Source: Deltaproteobacteria bacterium
GTDB lineage: Bacteria; Myxococcota_C; UBA6777
DNA: 64,000 bases
Direction: 5' to 3'
Assembly: GCA_002731275.1 (NCBI GenBank)
Contig: PCBK01000080.1
Location: forward strand, 62,001-126,000
The translations under genes and the position numbers were made by a program. Below, in pieces: positions 28,531 to 36,434 of this stretch. Each line of letters opens with the position of its first letter. Position 1 is the stretch's first letter. The notes beneath the pieces were generated by a model that worked only from the letters and a program-made list of their open reading frames with translations, ran no database searches and was not told the origin of the DNA.

Positions 28531-29928
28531 TTATTTTCGGGGGATGCGGATCTTGCAATCGAGAGTATAGGAAGGTGGGAGGCTGAGCGTGACAAGTCGG
28601 ATCAGGCCGAGTCCTGTCAGTAATCCACCTACCCCTGCGCCTGCATGACCGACTGTTCGCCACATATTTCCCGTTGAAGCTGCCGACTCGTAAGGAGCGA
28701 CGTACTGCTCTGGATTTTCGCGCGCAGTGAGATAGGCTTCTTTTTGTTTGTCGGCTTCTTGGAAGGAGAGGGTAGAGGCAATATATCCGCTCGCAGAGAC
28801 TCCGAGGATCGCGATACCACCGATGAGTCCTACAACACCAAGGGTTTGTTGTGAGCCTTGGGAACGTTTTTGATAGAGCCATCGTGAATACACAGGTTCC
28901 TCGGTGAGTTTGACGGTGATCTTCTTTTTGCTTCTGGGGTTGATGCTGAGTTTTTGTGTGCTGAGATCGTGACAGCCTTTGCGCAATGTGACCAGTAACT
29001 CTCCGTCAATCACGAGCGCGTCGATGGGGGTGAGGCCACGGTAGGAACCATTGATGTAAAGCTTGGCACCTGGAGGCGTTGAGTGGACAGTCAGAGTCGA
29101 AGAGGGTGGTTTGAAGGTCACTTTTTTGATCTCACCGACATTGACATGGATGGTTTTTTTGAGCGTTGGGATGCCTGGGTAGGAGAGCGCGAGTTGGTAT
29201 GTTCCCGGTGCGATCTTGAGCTTCCACTCGCTGCCCATCTTGGCGAGTGGTTTTTTGAGGGCTGCACCTGTCAGGATCATCTTCGCGCTAGGGTGTTGTG
29301 TCATGAGTTGAAGACTGGATGTCCCCTGTGGAGGAGAGAAGGTTTGTGTGATGTTCGCGTTGGCCGCGACCGTGATGCGGCGTTTGATGACCTTCCCGCT
29401 TGGGTATGTGACTTCGAGGGTGTAGGCCCCTTTTTTGATCTGTCGTTGCCATTTGTTTCCGGTCTGACACGTGGTTTTGGTCGCAGAACGGAAGCAAATT
29501 TTCGCTTTTGGGTCATACGTGAGGACGTTGATTTGTGCGACACCTGTGCTTTTTCGGAGCGCCTTGATCTTGTCTCTTACACCGAGCTCGATCTGTGTGC
29601 TCTCGTACAGTTCTTCTTTGAGTGTCTTTTCAAGCCGTTGGATCGCCTTCAGGCGAAGTTTGAGCGCTTTATCTTCGCTGGCTTTTTGGGCTGCTTTTGT
29701 ATAGGCTGTCGCTGCATTTCGAAGCAATCGGCCTTTGGCGTATTGTTTGAGCGTTGGGAGTTTGGCGCTGTCGCCCATGGCGTTGGCCTGTTTGGTAAAA
29801 CAGTCTCCGGCTGCTTCGAGCTTTTTTTGCCTGTATAGGCTCGTACAATCGGCTGCGAATGCAGGCGCAGAGCTGCTCAAGATGAGCCCTATCAACAAAC
29901 ATAGCAGGGACTTTTGGAAACAAACCAT
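28531..29928 (-). CDS. Exported PEGA-domain protein
   Basis: The 465-residue protein has a cleavable signal peptide (LLCLLIGLILSSSAPAFA, cut near residue 25), then an alpha-helical TPR-like segment (about 26-120). Several beta-rich repeats follow. One is a clear PEGA domain (STLTVHSTPPGAKLYINGSYRGLTPI, about 280-345) ending in the RKGCHDLS...SINPRSKKKITVKL strand. Near the C-terminus are two hydrophobic helices (about 368-390 and 430-450) typical of PEGA proteins encoded beside Ser/Thr kinases in Myxococcota. PEGA domains are thought to be surface or protein-binding modules. AAAGGA lies 8 bases before the ATG. The kinase gene is 57 bp upstream in the same direction. Confidence 0.75.
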   Translation of the reverse strand: MVCFQKSLLCLLIGLILSSSAPAFAADCTSLYRQKKLEAAGDCFTKQANAMGDSAKLPTLKQYAKGRLLRNAATAYTKAAQKASEDKALKLRLKAIQRLEKTLKEELYESTQIELGVRDKIKALRKSTGVAQINVLTYDPKAKICFRSATKTTCQTGNKWQRQIKKGAYTLEVTYPSGKVIKRRITVAANANITQTFSPPQGTSSLQLMTQHPSAKMILTGAALKKPLAKMGSEWKLKIAPGTYQLALSYPGIPTLKKTIHVNVGEIKKVTFKPPSSTLTVHSTPPGAKLYINGSYRGLTPIDALVIDGELLVTLRKGCHDLSTQKLSINPRSKKKITVKLTEEPVYSRWLYQKRSQGSQQTLGVVGLIGGIAILGVSASGYIASTLSFQEADKQKEAYLTARENPEQYVAPYESAASTGNMWRTVGHAGAGVGGLLTGLGLIRLVTLSLPPSYTLDCKIRIPRK

Positions 29929-29985
29929 ATGAGATATCCTTTTATTGCGATGACGATATGATCGCGCTTGTGTTGTCGGGGTGTG

Positions 29986-32136
29986 TTAGCGCTTGCAGTA
30001 ATTGGGGGCTTCTTCGAGGTCGGATTTTCTGCGCATCTTGAGCCGCAGTCGCTGGTTGCGTGCAGAAGCTCGGAAAGCACACAGTTGATATCCACTCGCG
30101 GAGAGGGTCACTCTTGTTGAACGGCGTAGGTTGATACAGTATCTTCCTCGGATTTTCCGCAGACGTCCTCTGTAGCGCAGTGTAAAGGTTACGTTGGAGG
30201 GGCTGAGCTTGAAACGAATGGCAGCAGAGCCACTTTTTCGTTTGCAGTAGAGGCCTGTCTGTGCCTTGTTGCATTGCCAAACACCTCTCGTAACACAATC
30301 CCACTTTTTCGTGGAACACGATGTCCCTTTTTTATCGAAGCGTTCGTCTGGTTTTCCGTCACAATCGTCATCTTTGTCGTTACAGAGTTCTTTTTTGGGG
30401 AGGATTTGTCCTTCGCAGGTGAGCCATTTTCCATCTTTACAGCGCTGGACACCGGCTTTACACGGTCCTTTTCCTTTTGTCTCTGATGGACCTGTGTAGC
30501 AAGGGCGCTCTTGTCCATCTTTACAGCTACCTGTTGCGGGGCCGACTGCAGGACGTGGTGTGGGCCTGCTGGGTGTGCGTGCAGTTGGTGGCGTTGGTGG
30601 TGTCCGTCTTAGCTGCTTGCCTGATGTTGGGTCGGTTGTGGGTCCTTTTTTGTTCCCACTCGTCAAGAAGAATGCGCCAACACCCAAGATTGCGATGACA
30701 CCTATGACTGCAGCGATCAAGCCTGTTTTGGGTTTGCCGAAGGATTCGTCCAGCGGGATTTCGTCGGGCTCTGGTTCCATCTCCAGCTCTAGTTCCAGAC
30801 TCTCTTCTGCGCGGAAGGACATTACACCGGAGGTCGCGAGTAAATCATCTCGGGATTCTTTGAACCCATCGAGTGATTTCTCTTCTGGATGCCGGACCTG
30901 TTTGACGGAGTTTATGATGAGCTTGCCAGTGTCGTCGTCGTGGATATCTTGTTTGAAGATCTCTCGCGCAAGTCGTGCCGCTTGTTCGTCTTCTTCGCTT
31001 GTTTGGGGTGGTTTGCTTGGACTTTGATCCAAGATGTCCATGAGAGCGGATTCGAGGATCGCTGGTTGCTTTTCGCCTTTGGAGGCTTCTTGTTGTTTGG
31101 CCTTCTCTGCGGCGCGAAGTTGTCTCTTCTCTTCGAGCTGTGCGCGTTTTTTGGGGGTCAAATCGGAGAGGTGGAAGTACGGTGTACTCTTGTCGGGGAC
31201 GGAATGATCTTCGTTGTCAATCAAGCCTGTATGGAGTGCTGGTTGAAAGACGAGTTCTTTGGCGTCGGGGAGCGCCGTGCGCAGTTTTTCGAGGACAACA
31301 TCGCAGCTCTCGAAACGATTTTTGGGCTTCTTCTCCATACATTTGAGGATGATATGTGCGACCTCTTCAGGGAGCTCGGGGGCAAAATCTTGTGGGTCGG
31401 GAGGAAGCTCGTTCACGTGTTTATACATGACCTGCTGAGCATTGCCGTTAAAGGGTAGCTTCCCTGTTGTCATTTGGAACAGCATCACACCAAAAGCATA
31501 GATGTCGGCGCGGTGATCGACGCCTTTGCTGTCGGCGATCTGTTCTGGAGCGATGTATTTGAATGTCCCCAACGTTGTGCCCGTCGCGGTCCTGTCTCCG
31601 AGATCGTCGAGTAATTTGGCGACCCCAAAGTCACCTAGCTTGGGTTGCCATATCCCCGGTTCATTTTGCGAGAGGAGGATGTTGGAGGGTTTGATATCCC
31701 TGTGGACGACGCCTCTGTCATGAGCAAATTGCAATGCGCTGAGGATGGGCTCAACAAGTGTTCTGACTTCTCCGAGCGTGAGTAAATGTGGGCAGCGCAT
31801 GATGTAGCTACGAAGGTCTTCACCGTTCATCCACTCTTGGATGATACCGATCAAGTTTCCTTCTTCGATGACGTCGGTGACTTGTACGATTCCTGGGTGC
31901 TTGAGCTTAAATTGGATCTTGGCTTCATCGACAAACCGAACGCGTGTCAGGGGGTTTTCTGCCCATTGGGGAAAGAGGAGTTTGAGCGCCATCGACTCCC
32001 CCAAAATCAAATGTGTGACACGGTATAGCCAAGACATCCCCCCTTGGCCTATCTTTTCTTCTATTCGGTAGTGTCTCTGTATGATTTTCCCTGTCAGGTC
32101 AGTGTTCCAACCCGTTACAGCGTTTGAATCGCTCAT
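29986..32136 (-). CDS. Transmembrane Ser/Thr protein kinase with MopE-like exoplasmic region
   Basis: The cytoplasmic kinase domain (about residues 22-290) is complete: glycine loop GQGGMSWLYRV, Lys52 in MALKLL, catalytic loop VVHRDIKPSN with Asp147, DFG at 169-171, and the TFKYIAPEQ activation segment. An acidic linker with many Glu and Asp (about 320-490) and one membrane helix (about 493-515, LIAAVIGVIAILGVGAFFL) follow. The outer region has a Thr/Pro linker, CKDGQERPCYTGPSETKGKG, and CNDKDDDCDGKPDE, a motif of the MopE metal-binding type. It ends in a basic PEGA-like beta domain. I infer a receptor kinase sensing something outside the inner membrane. Confidence 0.85.
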   Translation of the reverse strand: MSDSNAVTGWNTDLTGKIIQRHYRIEEKIGQGGMSWLYRVTHLILGESMALKLLFPQWAENPLTRVRFVDEAKIQFKLKHPGIVQVTDVIEEGNLIGIIQEWMNGEDLRSYIMRCPHLLTLGEVRTLVEPILSALQFAHDRGVVHRDIKPSNILLSQNEPGIWQPKLGDFGVAKLLDDLGDRTATGTTLGTFKYIAPEQIADSKGVDHRADIYAFGVMLFQMTTGKLPFNGNAQQVMYKHVNELPPDPQDFAPELPEEVAHIILKCMEKKPKNRFESCDVVLEKLRTALPDAKELVFQPALHTGLIDNEDHSVPDKSTPYFHLSDLTPKKRAQLEEKRQLRAAEKAKQQEASKGEKQPAILESALMDILDQSPSKPPQTSEEDEQAARLAREIFKQDIHDDDTGKLIINSVKQVRHPEEKSLDGFKESRDDLLATSGVMSFRAEESLELELEMEPEPDEIPLDESFGKPKTGLIAAVIGVIAILGVGAFFLTSGNKKGPTTDPTSGKQLRRTPPTPPTARTPSRPTPRPAVGPATGSCKDGQERPCYTGPSETKGKGPCKAGVQRCKDGKWLTCEGQILPKKELCNDKDDDCDGKPDERFDKKGTSCSTKKWDCVTRGVWQCNKAQTGLYCKRKSGSAAIRFKLSPSNVTFTLRYRGRLRKIRGRYCINLRRSTRVTLSASGYQLCAFRASARNQRLRLKMRRKSDLEEAPNYCKR

Positions 32137-32381
32137 GATGCCGACGTTCTTTCCTTGTTGATGAGGTCATGGTTCTTCGCGCTATGGTCGTTTTCAAGGT
32201 GTTTCGTCTTCTGTGTTGTCTATGACAAACGAACACAATGCGTCATCTCTTCAGATACAATTGTACCCGGCTCGGGTGCAAAATTCTCCTTACATTTCTT
32301 ATGGTACAAGATGGACACGCAATTCTTCAAAAAAAGAACTCTATCCAACTTTCTTTCTTTTCTGATCAGATTTGTTCACAA

Positions 32382-33632
32382 TTATTTTTGAAAGGAGCCT
32401 GCGGAGCGCAAAAAGAACTTGTACTTACGAAGAATACGAAGTTCTTCGGAGAGGGGAGTTTTGGAGTGTTTGTCAAAAAAGGCCGCTGAACGTCTGAAGA
32501 AAGTCGCTTCTTTGTGGAGGCCATGTTTCTTGCTGAAGCGCTCAAGTCGACGAAAACGCTTTTTGGGATCGCACTTTGTGTTCCAGATCAGCTTGCGAAG
32601 GCAGATAGGGCACAGCGCTAGCGGTGTCGTGTCAGATTCTTTTTGGTGGTTGACTCCGTTCATGTTGCACTCATAGGCGGTGCAATGTTTCATCGAGAGG
32701 ATGTGGCCCGTCTCGTGTGTTGCGATCTTGATCGTGCGTCGTAAAGCCATCCGCGTCTCTCGTTTTGAACGCCCTAAAGTGCCATTTCGTGCCATTGACC
32801 ATACACCAATTCGTTCTCGCAGCGAAGCCAATCCGTACACAAAATTCCACCCTGAACCGGGCCATAGATCGGTCGCTGTAAAGCCTATGTATGCGAGCGT
32901 ATCGACAGGACGTCTTGGTGTGAGTACATATCTCAGCAGATATCCTGCGTGCCATTGTGTTTGTTTTGTGTGTGGGTTTGTGCGTTTGGCTTCTGGGGGG
33001 ATGTAGACAGAGAGTGGTTTTTTGAGCACGACAGGCGCGCAAAAATACAACGACATGTATCGCGCTGTGTGTCGAAGGAGTGTTCTCTGTTGTTTTGTGA
33101 ATGTGCCGAGTGGTTGGATGTAGATGTTGTTGTACACTTCATTGCGACGGACGGGGGAGGAGACGAGGTATTGCTTGAAGGATTGTCCAGGCTCTGTGAA
33201 GCTCGAAAGCCAGTCACTTGGTCCGGGTCTCTTTTTGGGGTTGTGGATGATCTTGAGGGCTTCATAGCGTGGGGAGAGTTTTTCTGCGGCGAGACGACGT
33301 GAACGAAAGTATCCTGGCCAGACTCCATCCGTTTTTGTCTTCTTTGTTGTCGGTGTCGTGATGCGTTGTTTTTTGTGATGGGTTGTTGTGTGTTTTTTGT
33401 GATGGGTTGTTGTGTGTTTTTTGTGTGGGATTGTGTGTGTCTGGGGGCGTTTGTTTGTAGGAGGTGGGGGAGAGTAAGTCAGATGTGCGTGGTACAAAAA
33501 GAGCGTGGTGGCGAGTAGCGTAGACCCTGTTCCCCAGGCGAAGACTCTTCGTTTGCGTTGTTGGAGTGTTTGGATAAATGCCTCTTCGCTCCAGGGTTCG
33601 TCTGTTTGTGTAGGGGGTTGTTTTGTTTGCAA
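32382..33632 (-). CDS. Membrane-anchored archaemetzincin-like metalloprotease
   Basis: The 416-residue protein has one membrane helix (about 31-50), a His/Thr/Lys/Pro-rich stalk (about 55-105) with the eight-residue repeat KKHTTTHH, and a metalloprotease domain of archaemetzincin (M54) type. The active site is HETGHILSMKHC at 306-317, followed by ECNMNG and CPICLRKL, matching the archaemetzincin zinc site and its structural zinc ligands. The position after the second His that is normally Gly (HExxHxxGxxH) is Ser. The frame opens at 33632. Substrates are unknown. It is the next minus-strand gene after the repeat island, 245 bp upstream of the kinase gene. Confidence 0.75.
   Translation of the reverse strand: MQTKQPPTQTDEPWSEEAFIQTLQQRKRRVFAWGTGSTLLATTLFLYHAHLTYSPPPPTNKRPQTHTIPHKKHTTTHHKKHTTTHHKKQRITTPTTKKTKTDGVWPGYFRSRRLAAEKLSPRYEALKIIHNPKKRPGPSDWLSSFTEPGQSFKQYLVSSPVRRNEVYNNIYIQPLGTFTKQQRTLLRHTARYMSLYFCAPVVLKKPLSVYIPPEAKRTNPHTKQTQWHAGYLLRYVLTPRRPVDTLAYIGFTATDLWPGSGWNFVYGLASLRERIGVWSMARNGTLGRSKRETRMALRRTIKIATHETGHILSMKHCTAYECNMNGVNHQKESDTTPLALCPICLRKLIWNTKCDPKKRFRRLERFSKKHGLHKEATFFRRSAAFFDKHSKTPLSEELRILRKYKFFLRSAGSFQK
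33369..33425. repeat. 24-bp minisatellite, about 2.4 copies
   Basis: A TTTTTTGTGATGGGTTGTTG-TGTG unit occurs at 33369-33392 and 33393-33416, with a partial third copy to 33425. It encodes the KKHTTTHH repeat in the stalk of the protease on the minus strand. The copies are identical, which suggests recent duplication and possible length variation. Confidence 0.85.
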
Positions 33633-33718
33633 GGGACACGCTCATATCAGGTTGATAGTCTCTTTCCACTTTGGTTGGAGTCCACTTGTCTCGAAAGGTT
33701 CCCAACAAATTGCGATTC

Positions 33719-33825
33719 GGGGAGGGATGCAAGGGGGAGTTGTGAACCCCCTGCGTCCTCACAGGTGTTCGGACAGATATCCCTGCTCAAACCTTGATGC
33801 TCTCGGCTTGGAAGGGGGGCGTGTA
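33719..33825 (-). repeat. Repeat family member A (diverged), upstream of DUF559 gene
   Basis: GGGGAGGGATGCA at 33719-33731 is followed by ACCCCCTGCGTCCTCAC, AGGTGTTCGGACA and CTCAAACCTTGATGCTCTCGGCTTGG up to about 33812, then AAGGGGGG. It is the same element as copies B and C downstream of the DUF559 gene, in the same orientation, with its inner hairpin partly decayed. Confidence 0.6.
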
Positions 33826-33895
33826 GTAATGATGGGATGGTGGTATGTCTTTTGCTGTGGGCTTTGCTTGAATATTCAACGAGTGGAGGTAAATC

Positions 33896-34264
33896 ATGAA
33901 AAGAAAAAGAGTAAAGCCCATTCTTCGACAACGTGCTGCTGAGTTGAGAAAAAACGAAACTTCAACGGAAATCGTTCTCTGGAAGTATCTTCGCAAAAAA
34001 AGAATGTGCGGTTTGACCTTTCGGAGACAACATCCTATCGGGGATTTTATTGTTGATTTTTACTGTCCAAAAATTGGACTCGTCATAGAATTGGACGGTC
34101 TTGTACACAAAACACAACAAGAAAGAGACGTAGAACGTTCGAGATTACTCCAGGCTATCGGGTGTACGATTATTCGCTTTGAGAATCATCTTGTTTTTGA
34201 GCAGTTGGATCTTGTTCTTGGGAATATCCGTACTGTGTGTCTCGCTCTGTCTTCTAAGGGGTAA
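33896..34264 (+). CDS. DUF559 family protein (PD-(D/E)XK-type nuclease fold)
   Basis: This 122-residue protein has the full DUF559 pattern: a basic start (LRQRAAELRKNETSTEIVLWKYLR), FRRQHPIGDFIVDFYCP, LVIELDGLVH and GCTIIRFEN. DUF559 belongs to the Vsr-like branch of the restriction-endonuclease fold; the Asp and Glu in GDFIVDF and VIELDG are the likely metal ligands. A role in DNA cleavage is expected from the fold, but the family is little studied. The ATG follows GTGGAGGTAAATC. A perfect 12-bp palindrome, TTGAATATTCAA, lies just upstream (33868-33879). The gene is surrounded by members of one short repeat family, described separately. Confidence 0.82.
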   Translation: MKRKRVKPILRQRAAELRKNETSTEIVLWKYLRKKRMCGLTFRRQHPIGDFIVDFYCPKIGLVIELDGLVHKTQQERDVERSRLLQAIGCTIIRFENHLVFEQLDLVLGNIRTVCLALSSKG

Positions 34265-34347
34265 ACCCCCTCCGTCCTCACAGGTGTTTGGACACCTCTC
34301 CCTGCTCAAATATCGATACTCTCGGCTTGGCAAGGGAAGGGATGTAA
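34265..34347 (-). repeat. Repeat family member B
   Basis: It starts one base after the DUF559 stop with ACCCCCTCCGTCCTCACAGG, contains the perfect hairpin AGGTGT-TTGG-ACACCT (34282-34297), and ends CTCTCGGCTTGGCAAGGGAA then GGGATG. Orientation is given relative to copies D1 and D2, which read the other way. Confidence 0.75.
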
Positions 34348-34357
34348 TGTGAATATG

Positions 34358-34441
34358 GACCCCCTCCGTCCTCACATATGTTCGGACACCTCCCCCTACT
34401 CAAACCTCGATGCTCTCGGCTTGGCAAGGGGAGGGATGCAG
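34358..34441 (-). repeat. Repeat family member C
   Basis: A near copy of B in direct tandem: ACCCCCTCCGTCCTCAC, TGTTCGGACACCTCCCCCTA, CTCAAACCTCGATGCTCTCG and GCTTGGCAAGGGGAGGGATG then CA. The centre hairpin is weaker (CATATGTTCGGACACCT). Confidence 0.75.
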
Positions 34442-34576
34442 CATTGACTGTTTTTGAGGCATTTGTGTTTAGATACAACGCTAGGAACTCCGGATTTCCG
34501 AACACATCGCTTGGTAGCGCAAGCGCGATCTCGCATGAGCTTCTTTGCATATTCAACGAACTATACCGTAGCGATG

Positions 34577-34642
34577 TGCATCGCTCCCCTTGCCGACGAA
34601 GTCGAGTAGGGGGAGCTGTCGGGCTTTGCCCGACAGAGGGGG
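34577..34642 (+). repeat. Repeat family member D1 (opposite orientation)
   Basis: It reads TGCATCGCTCCCCTTGCC, GACGAAGTCGAG, TAGGGGGAG, then a perfect 9-bp stem CTGTCGGGC-TTT-GCCCGACAG (34616-34636) and AGGGGGTC. The reverse complement of copies B and C has the same order (TGCATC, CTCCCCTTGCC, GAG, TAGGGGGAG, TGTC, AGGGGGTC), so D1 and D2 are shorter inverted members of the same family. Confidence 0.75.
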
Positions 34643-34655
34643 TCTTGTTCCCTTT

Positions 34656-34722
34656 TGCATCGCTCCCCTTGCCGACGAAGTCGAGTAGGGGGAGCTGTCG
34701 GGCTTTGCCCGACTGAGGGGGT
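34656..34722 (+). repeat. Repeat family member D2
   Basis: A near-identical direct repeat of D1, with a 79-bp period. The hairpin arm differs by one base (GCCCGACTG), and the copy ends AGGGGGTTC 10 bp before the stop of the XdhC-family gene. Confidence 0.75.
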
Positions 34723-34731
34723 TCTTTCTTT

Positions 34732-35556
34732 TCAACCTACTTTGTGTTGTTGGCTTTGTGTTTGTTGGCTTTGATAGCGTACTTGGATGAGCTGTGCAAC
34801 GATACTAACGGCGATCTCGGCGGGTTGACTTTCACCTAGAGGGATACCGATGGGGCAGTGGACTTGATTCCAGATGTCCTCTGCAATGCCGAGCTTGCGA
34901 AAGTGTTTCCACATCGACCACGCCTTCTTTTTGCTGCCAATCATGCCTGTAAAACGTTGGGGTCCACCCATGACCTGTTCGAGGATCTTTTGGTCATGTG
35001 CGTGCCCCTGACTGACGAGCACAAGGTAATGATGGGCACGTGGCGTAAAGGTCTTCAGGAAGTTGGGGAAGCTCTCATTGATGATCGTCGCAGAGGGAAA
35101 GCGCTCTTTGTTGGCCCACTCTGTACGTTCATCGACGACTGTGACCTTGAATCCGACCTCGGCGGCGAGTTTGGCTGTGGGGGCGGAGACATGTCCACCG
35201 CCAAAGAGCACGACGTGAGGGGCCACATCGATACGTTCGAGGAAGACCACCATCAATCCACCACAGGTCATACCAATCTCCTGAAGATTGTATTCGAGGA
35301 GCTGGTGTGTCTCGGCATCAGGGGAGAACATATCGAGCCCATCCTTGATGATGTGGGACTCGATTCTTCCGCCACCGACGGTCCCACGGATTGAACCATC
35401 TTGGAACAACACCATCCGTGCGCCGACTTTTTGGGGATTGGAGCCGACTTCTTTGACGACTGTTGCGAGGATAACGGGTTCTTCGCGTTTGTCGATCTCG
35501 TCACGAAGGGAGTAAAGCAGCTCGATGGGATGACTTGCCGTGGTGGGGTGTGACAT
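34732..35556 (-). CDS. XdhC/CoxI-family protein
   Basis: XdhC proteins bind and sulfurate the molybdenum cofactor for xanthine dehydrogenase-type enzymes; others in the family have unknown roles. The ATG at 35556 follows AAAGGTTCCTCT and gives 274 residues. The N-terminal XdhC domain shows ILATVVKEVGSNPQKVGARM, then GTVGGGRIESHII and GMTCGG with its cysteine. The C-terminal Rossmann domain shows VVLFGGGHVSAPTAKLAAEVGF, VTVVDER, and GMIGSKKKAWSMWKHF before VHCPIGIPLG. No molybdoenzyme subunits are in the window, so it works in trans or has another role. The open frame continues to 35685 without family features. It diverges from the START-like gene. Confidence 0.85.
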   Translation of the reverse strand: MSHPTTASHPIELLYSLRDEIDKREEPVILATVVKEVGSNPQKVGARMVLFQDGSIRGTVGGGRIESHIIKDGLDMFSPDAETHQLLEYNLQEIGMTCGGLMVVFLERIDVAPHVVLFGGGHVSAPTAKLAAEVGFKVTVVDERTEWANKERFPSATIINESFPNFLKTFTPRAHHYLVLVSQGHAHDQKILEQVMGGPQRFTGMIGSKKKAWSMWKHFRKLGIAEDIWNQVHCPIGIPLGESQPAEIAVSIVAQLIQVRYQSQQTQSQQHKVG

Positions 35557-35712
35557 AGAGGAACCTTTCGTGTGGCGGAGAGGTGGTGGTTTTTGTGTTC
35601 TTTGTGTTTGAGGTGAACATTTTTTTTGCGCCTCAAAATGAAGATTGTGCGATGATGCACGTCGTATTCGGTATAGAAGATCCAAATTGAAGAAAGATCA
35701 AGGAGTGTGCCT

Positions 35713-36384
35713 ATGAAGTGTTGGAAATTGTACCTTGTTGTCGGGATGAGCGTTGTTGGCTTGGGATTCTCTTCGCCTGCATCGGCTAAGGGCAAGAAGG
35801 CGAGCCCGGCTGTTAAGCTCAAAGCCGCCAAGCCTTTCGCGAAACTCAAAAAATCCCTTCGCACGGCGCTCTTGAAAGGGGAGATCCCCTCAACTTCCTA
35901 TTCCGTCAAAATGAAGAACGGAAAAAAAGCGATGGTCGCAGCCTCTTGGGCCATCGTAAAGAAACCCATCAAAACCGTTTACAACGAGATGATCAAATTC
36001 CAGGACCGCTACAAGTACATGCCCAACTCGATCAAATCACAGGTCGTGAAGCGCTACAACAAACGTGAACTACACGTGTATCAGGTCTCGAAATTCTGGT
36101 GGACCAAGATCCCCGTCAACATCCACGTCAAGCTGACACCCCATACCAAGATCACATGGGCGCTGATGAAGAACAAAAAGAACGGCATCAAGGATAATCT
36201 CGGTTACTGGGTCTTTGAGCCACTCAACAAAGGCAAACACACGCTCATCTCGTATTCATTGTACACCAACACAGGTCGCTCTGTGCCCAGCTTTATCAAA
36301 CGCATGATCCTGCGAAACTCACTGCCCAGTGTTCTCAAAAACGTCCGCAAGCGCATCATGTCCGGTGGGAAGTGGCACAAGTAA
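35713..36384 (+). CDS. Exported START-like (SRPBCC) lipid-binding protein
   Basis: The ATG at 35713, nine bases after AAGGAG, is preferred over a GTG at 35707. The 223-residue protein has a signal peptide (LYLVVGMSVVGLGFSSPASA) and a basic START/cyclase-like domain (about 60-215): AASWAIVKKPIKTVYNEMIKF, YKYMPNSIKSQVVKRYN, VYQVSKFWWTKIPVNIHV, GYWVFEPLNKGKHTLISYSLY and VPSFIKRMILRNSLPSVLKNVRKRI. SRPBCC folds form a hydrophobic cavity that binds lipids or polyketides. The combination with a signal peptide points to a periplasmic lipid-binding role, which is inference. Confidence 0.7.
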   Translation: MKCWKLYLVVGMSVVGLGFSSPASAKGKKASPAVKLKAAKPFAKLKKSLRTALLKGEIPSTSYSVKMKNGKKAMVAASWAIVKKPIKTVYNEMIKFQDRYKYMPNSIKSQVVKRYNKRELHVYQVSKFWWTKIPVNIHVKLTPHTKITWALMKNKKNGIKDNLGYWVFEPLNKGKHTLISYSLYTNTGRSVPSFIKRMILRNSLPSVLKNVRKRIMSGGKWHK

Positions 36385-36434
36385 ACGAATCCCTCTGATC
36401 CCCTTCATCCCTACCTGTGCTTGAACACCTTCCC

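Larger units (their letters stand above)
34265..34731. other. Repeat-filled intergenic region downstream of DUF559 gene
   Basis: Apart from repeat copies B, C, D1 and D2, the stretch 34441-34576 is unique sequence without a supported gene. Short frames on both strands run through the repeats and translate to phrases like SLPLPSREHRGLS in several copies; these follow from the repeat and not from coding. Confidence 0.6.

Noticed and set aside
29083-29838. 251-residue plus-strand frame opposite the PEGA-type gene
   Set aside because: No ribosome binding site or domain; the minus frame has a signal peptide and PEGA motif.
34278-34556. 92-residue minus-strand frame over the repeat copies
   Set aside because: Its sequence (SLPLPSREHRGLS and similar) recurs in each repeat copy, as expected for translation of a repeat and not for a gene.
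34265-34722. CRISPR-like direct repeats near the DUF559 gene
   Set aside because: Units are long, few, irregularly spaced and partly inverted; there are no equal-length spacers and no cas genes.
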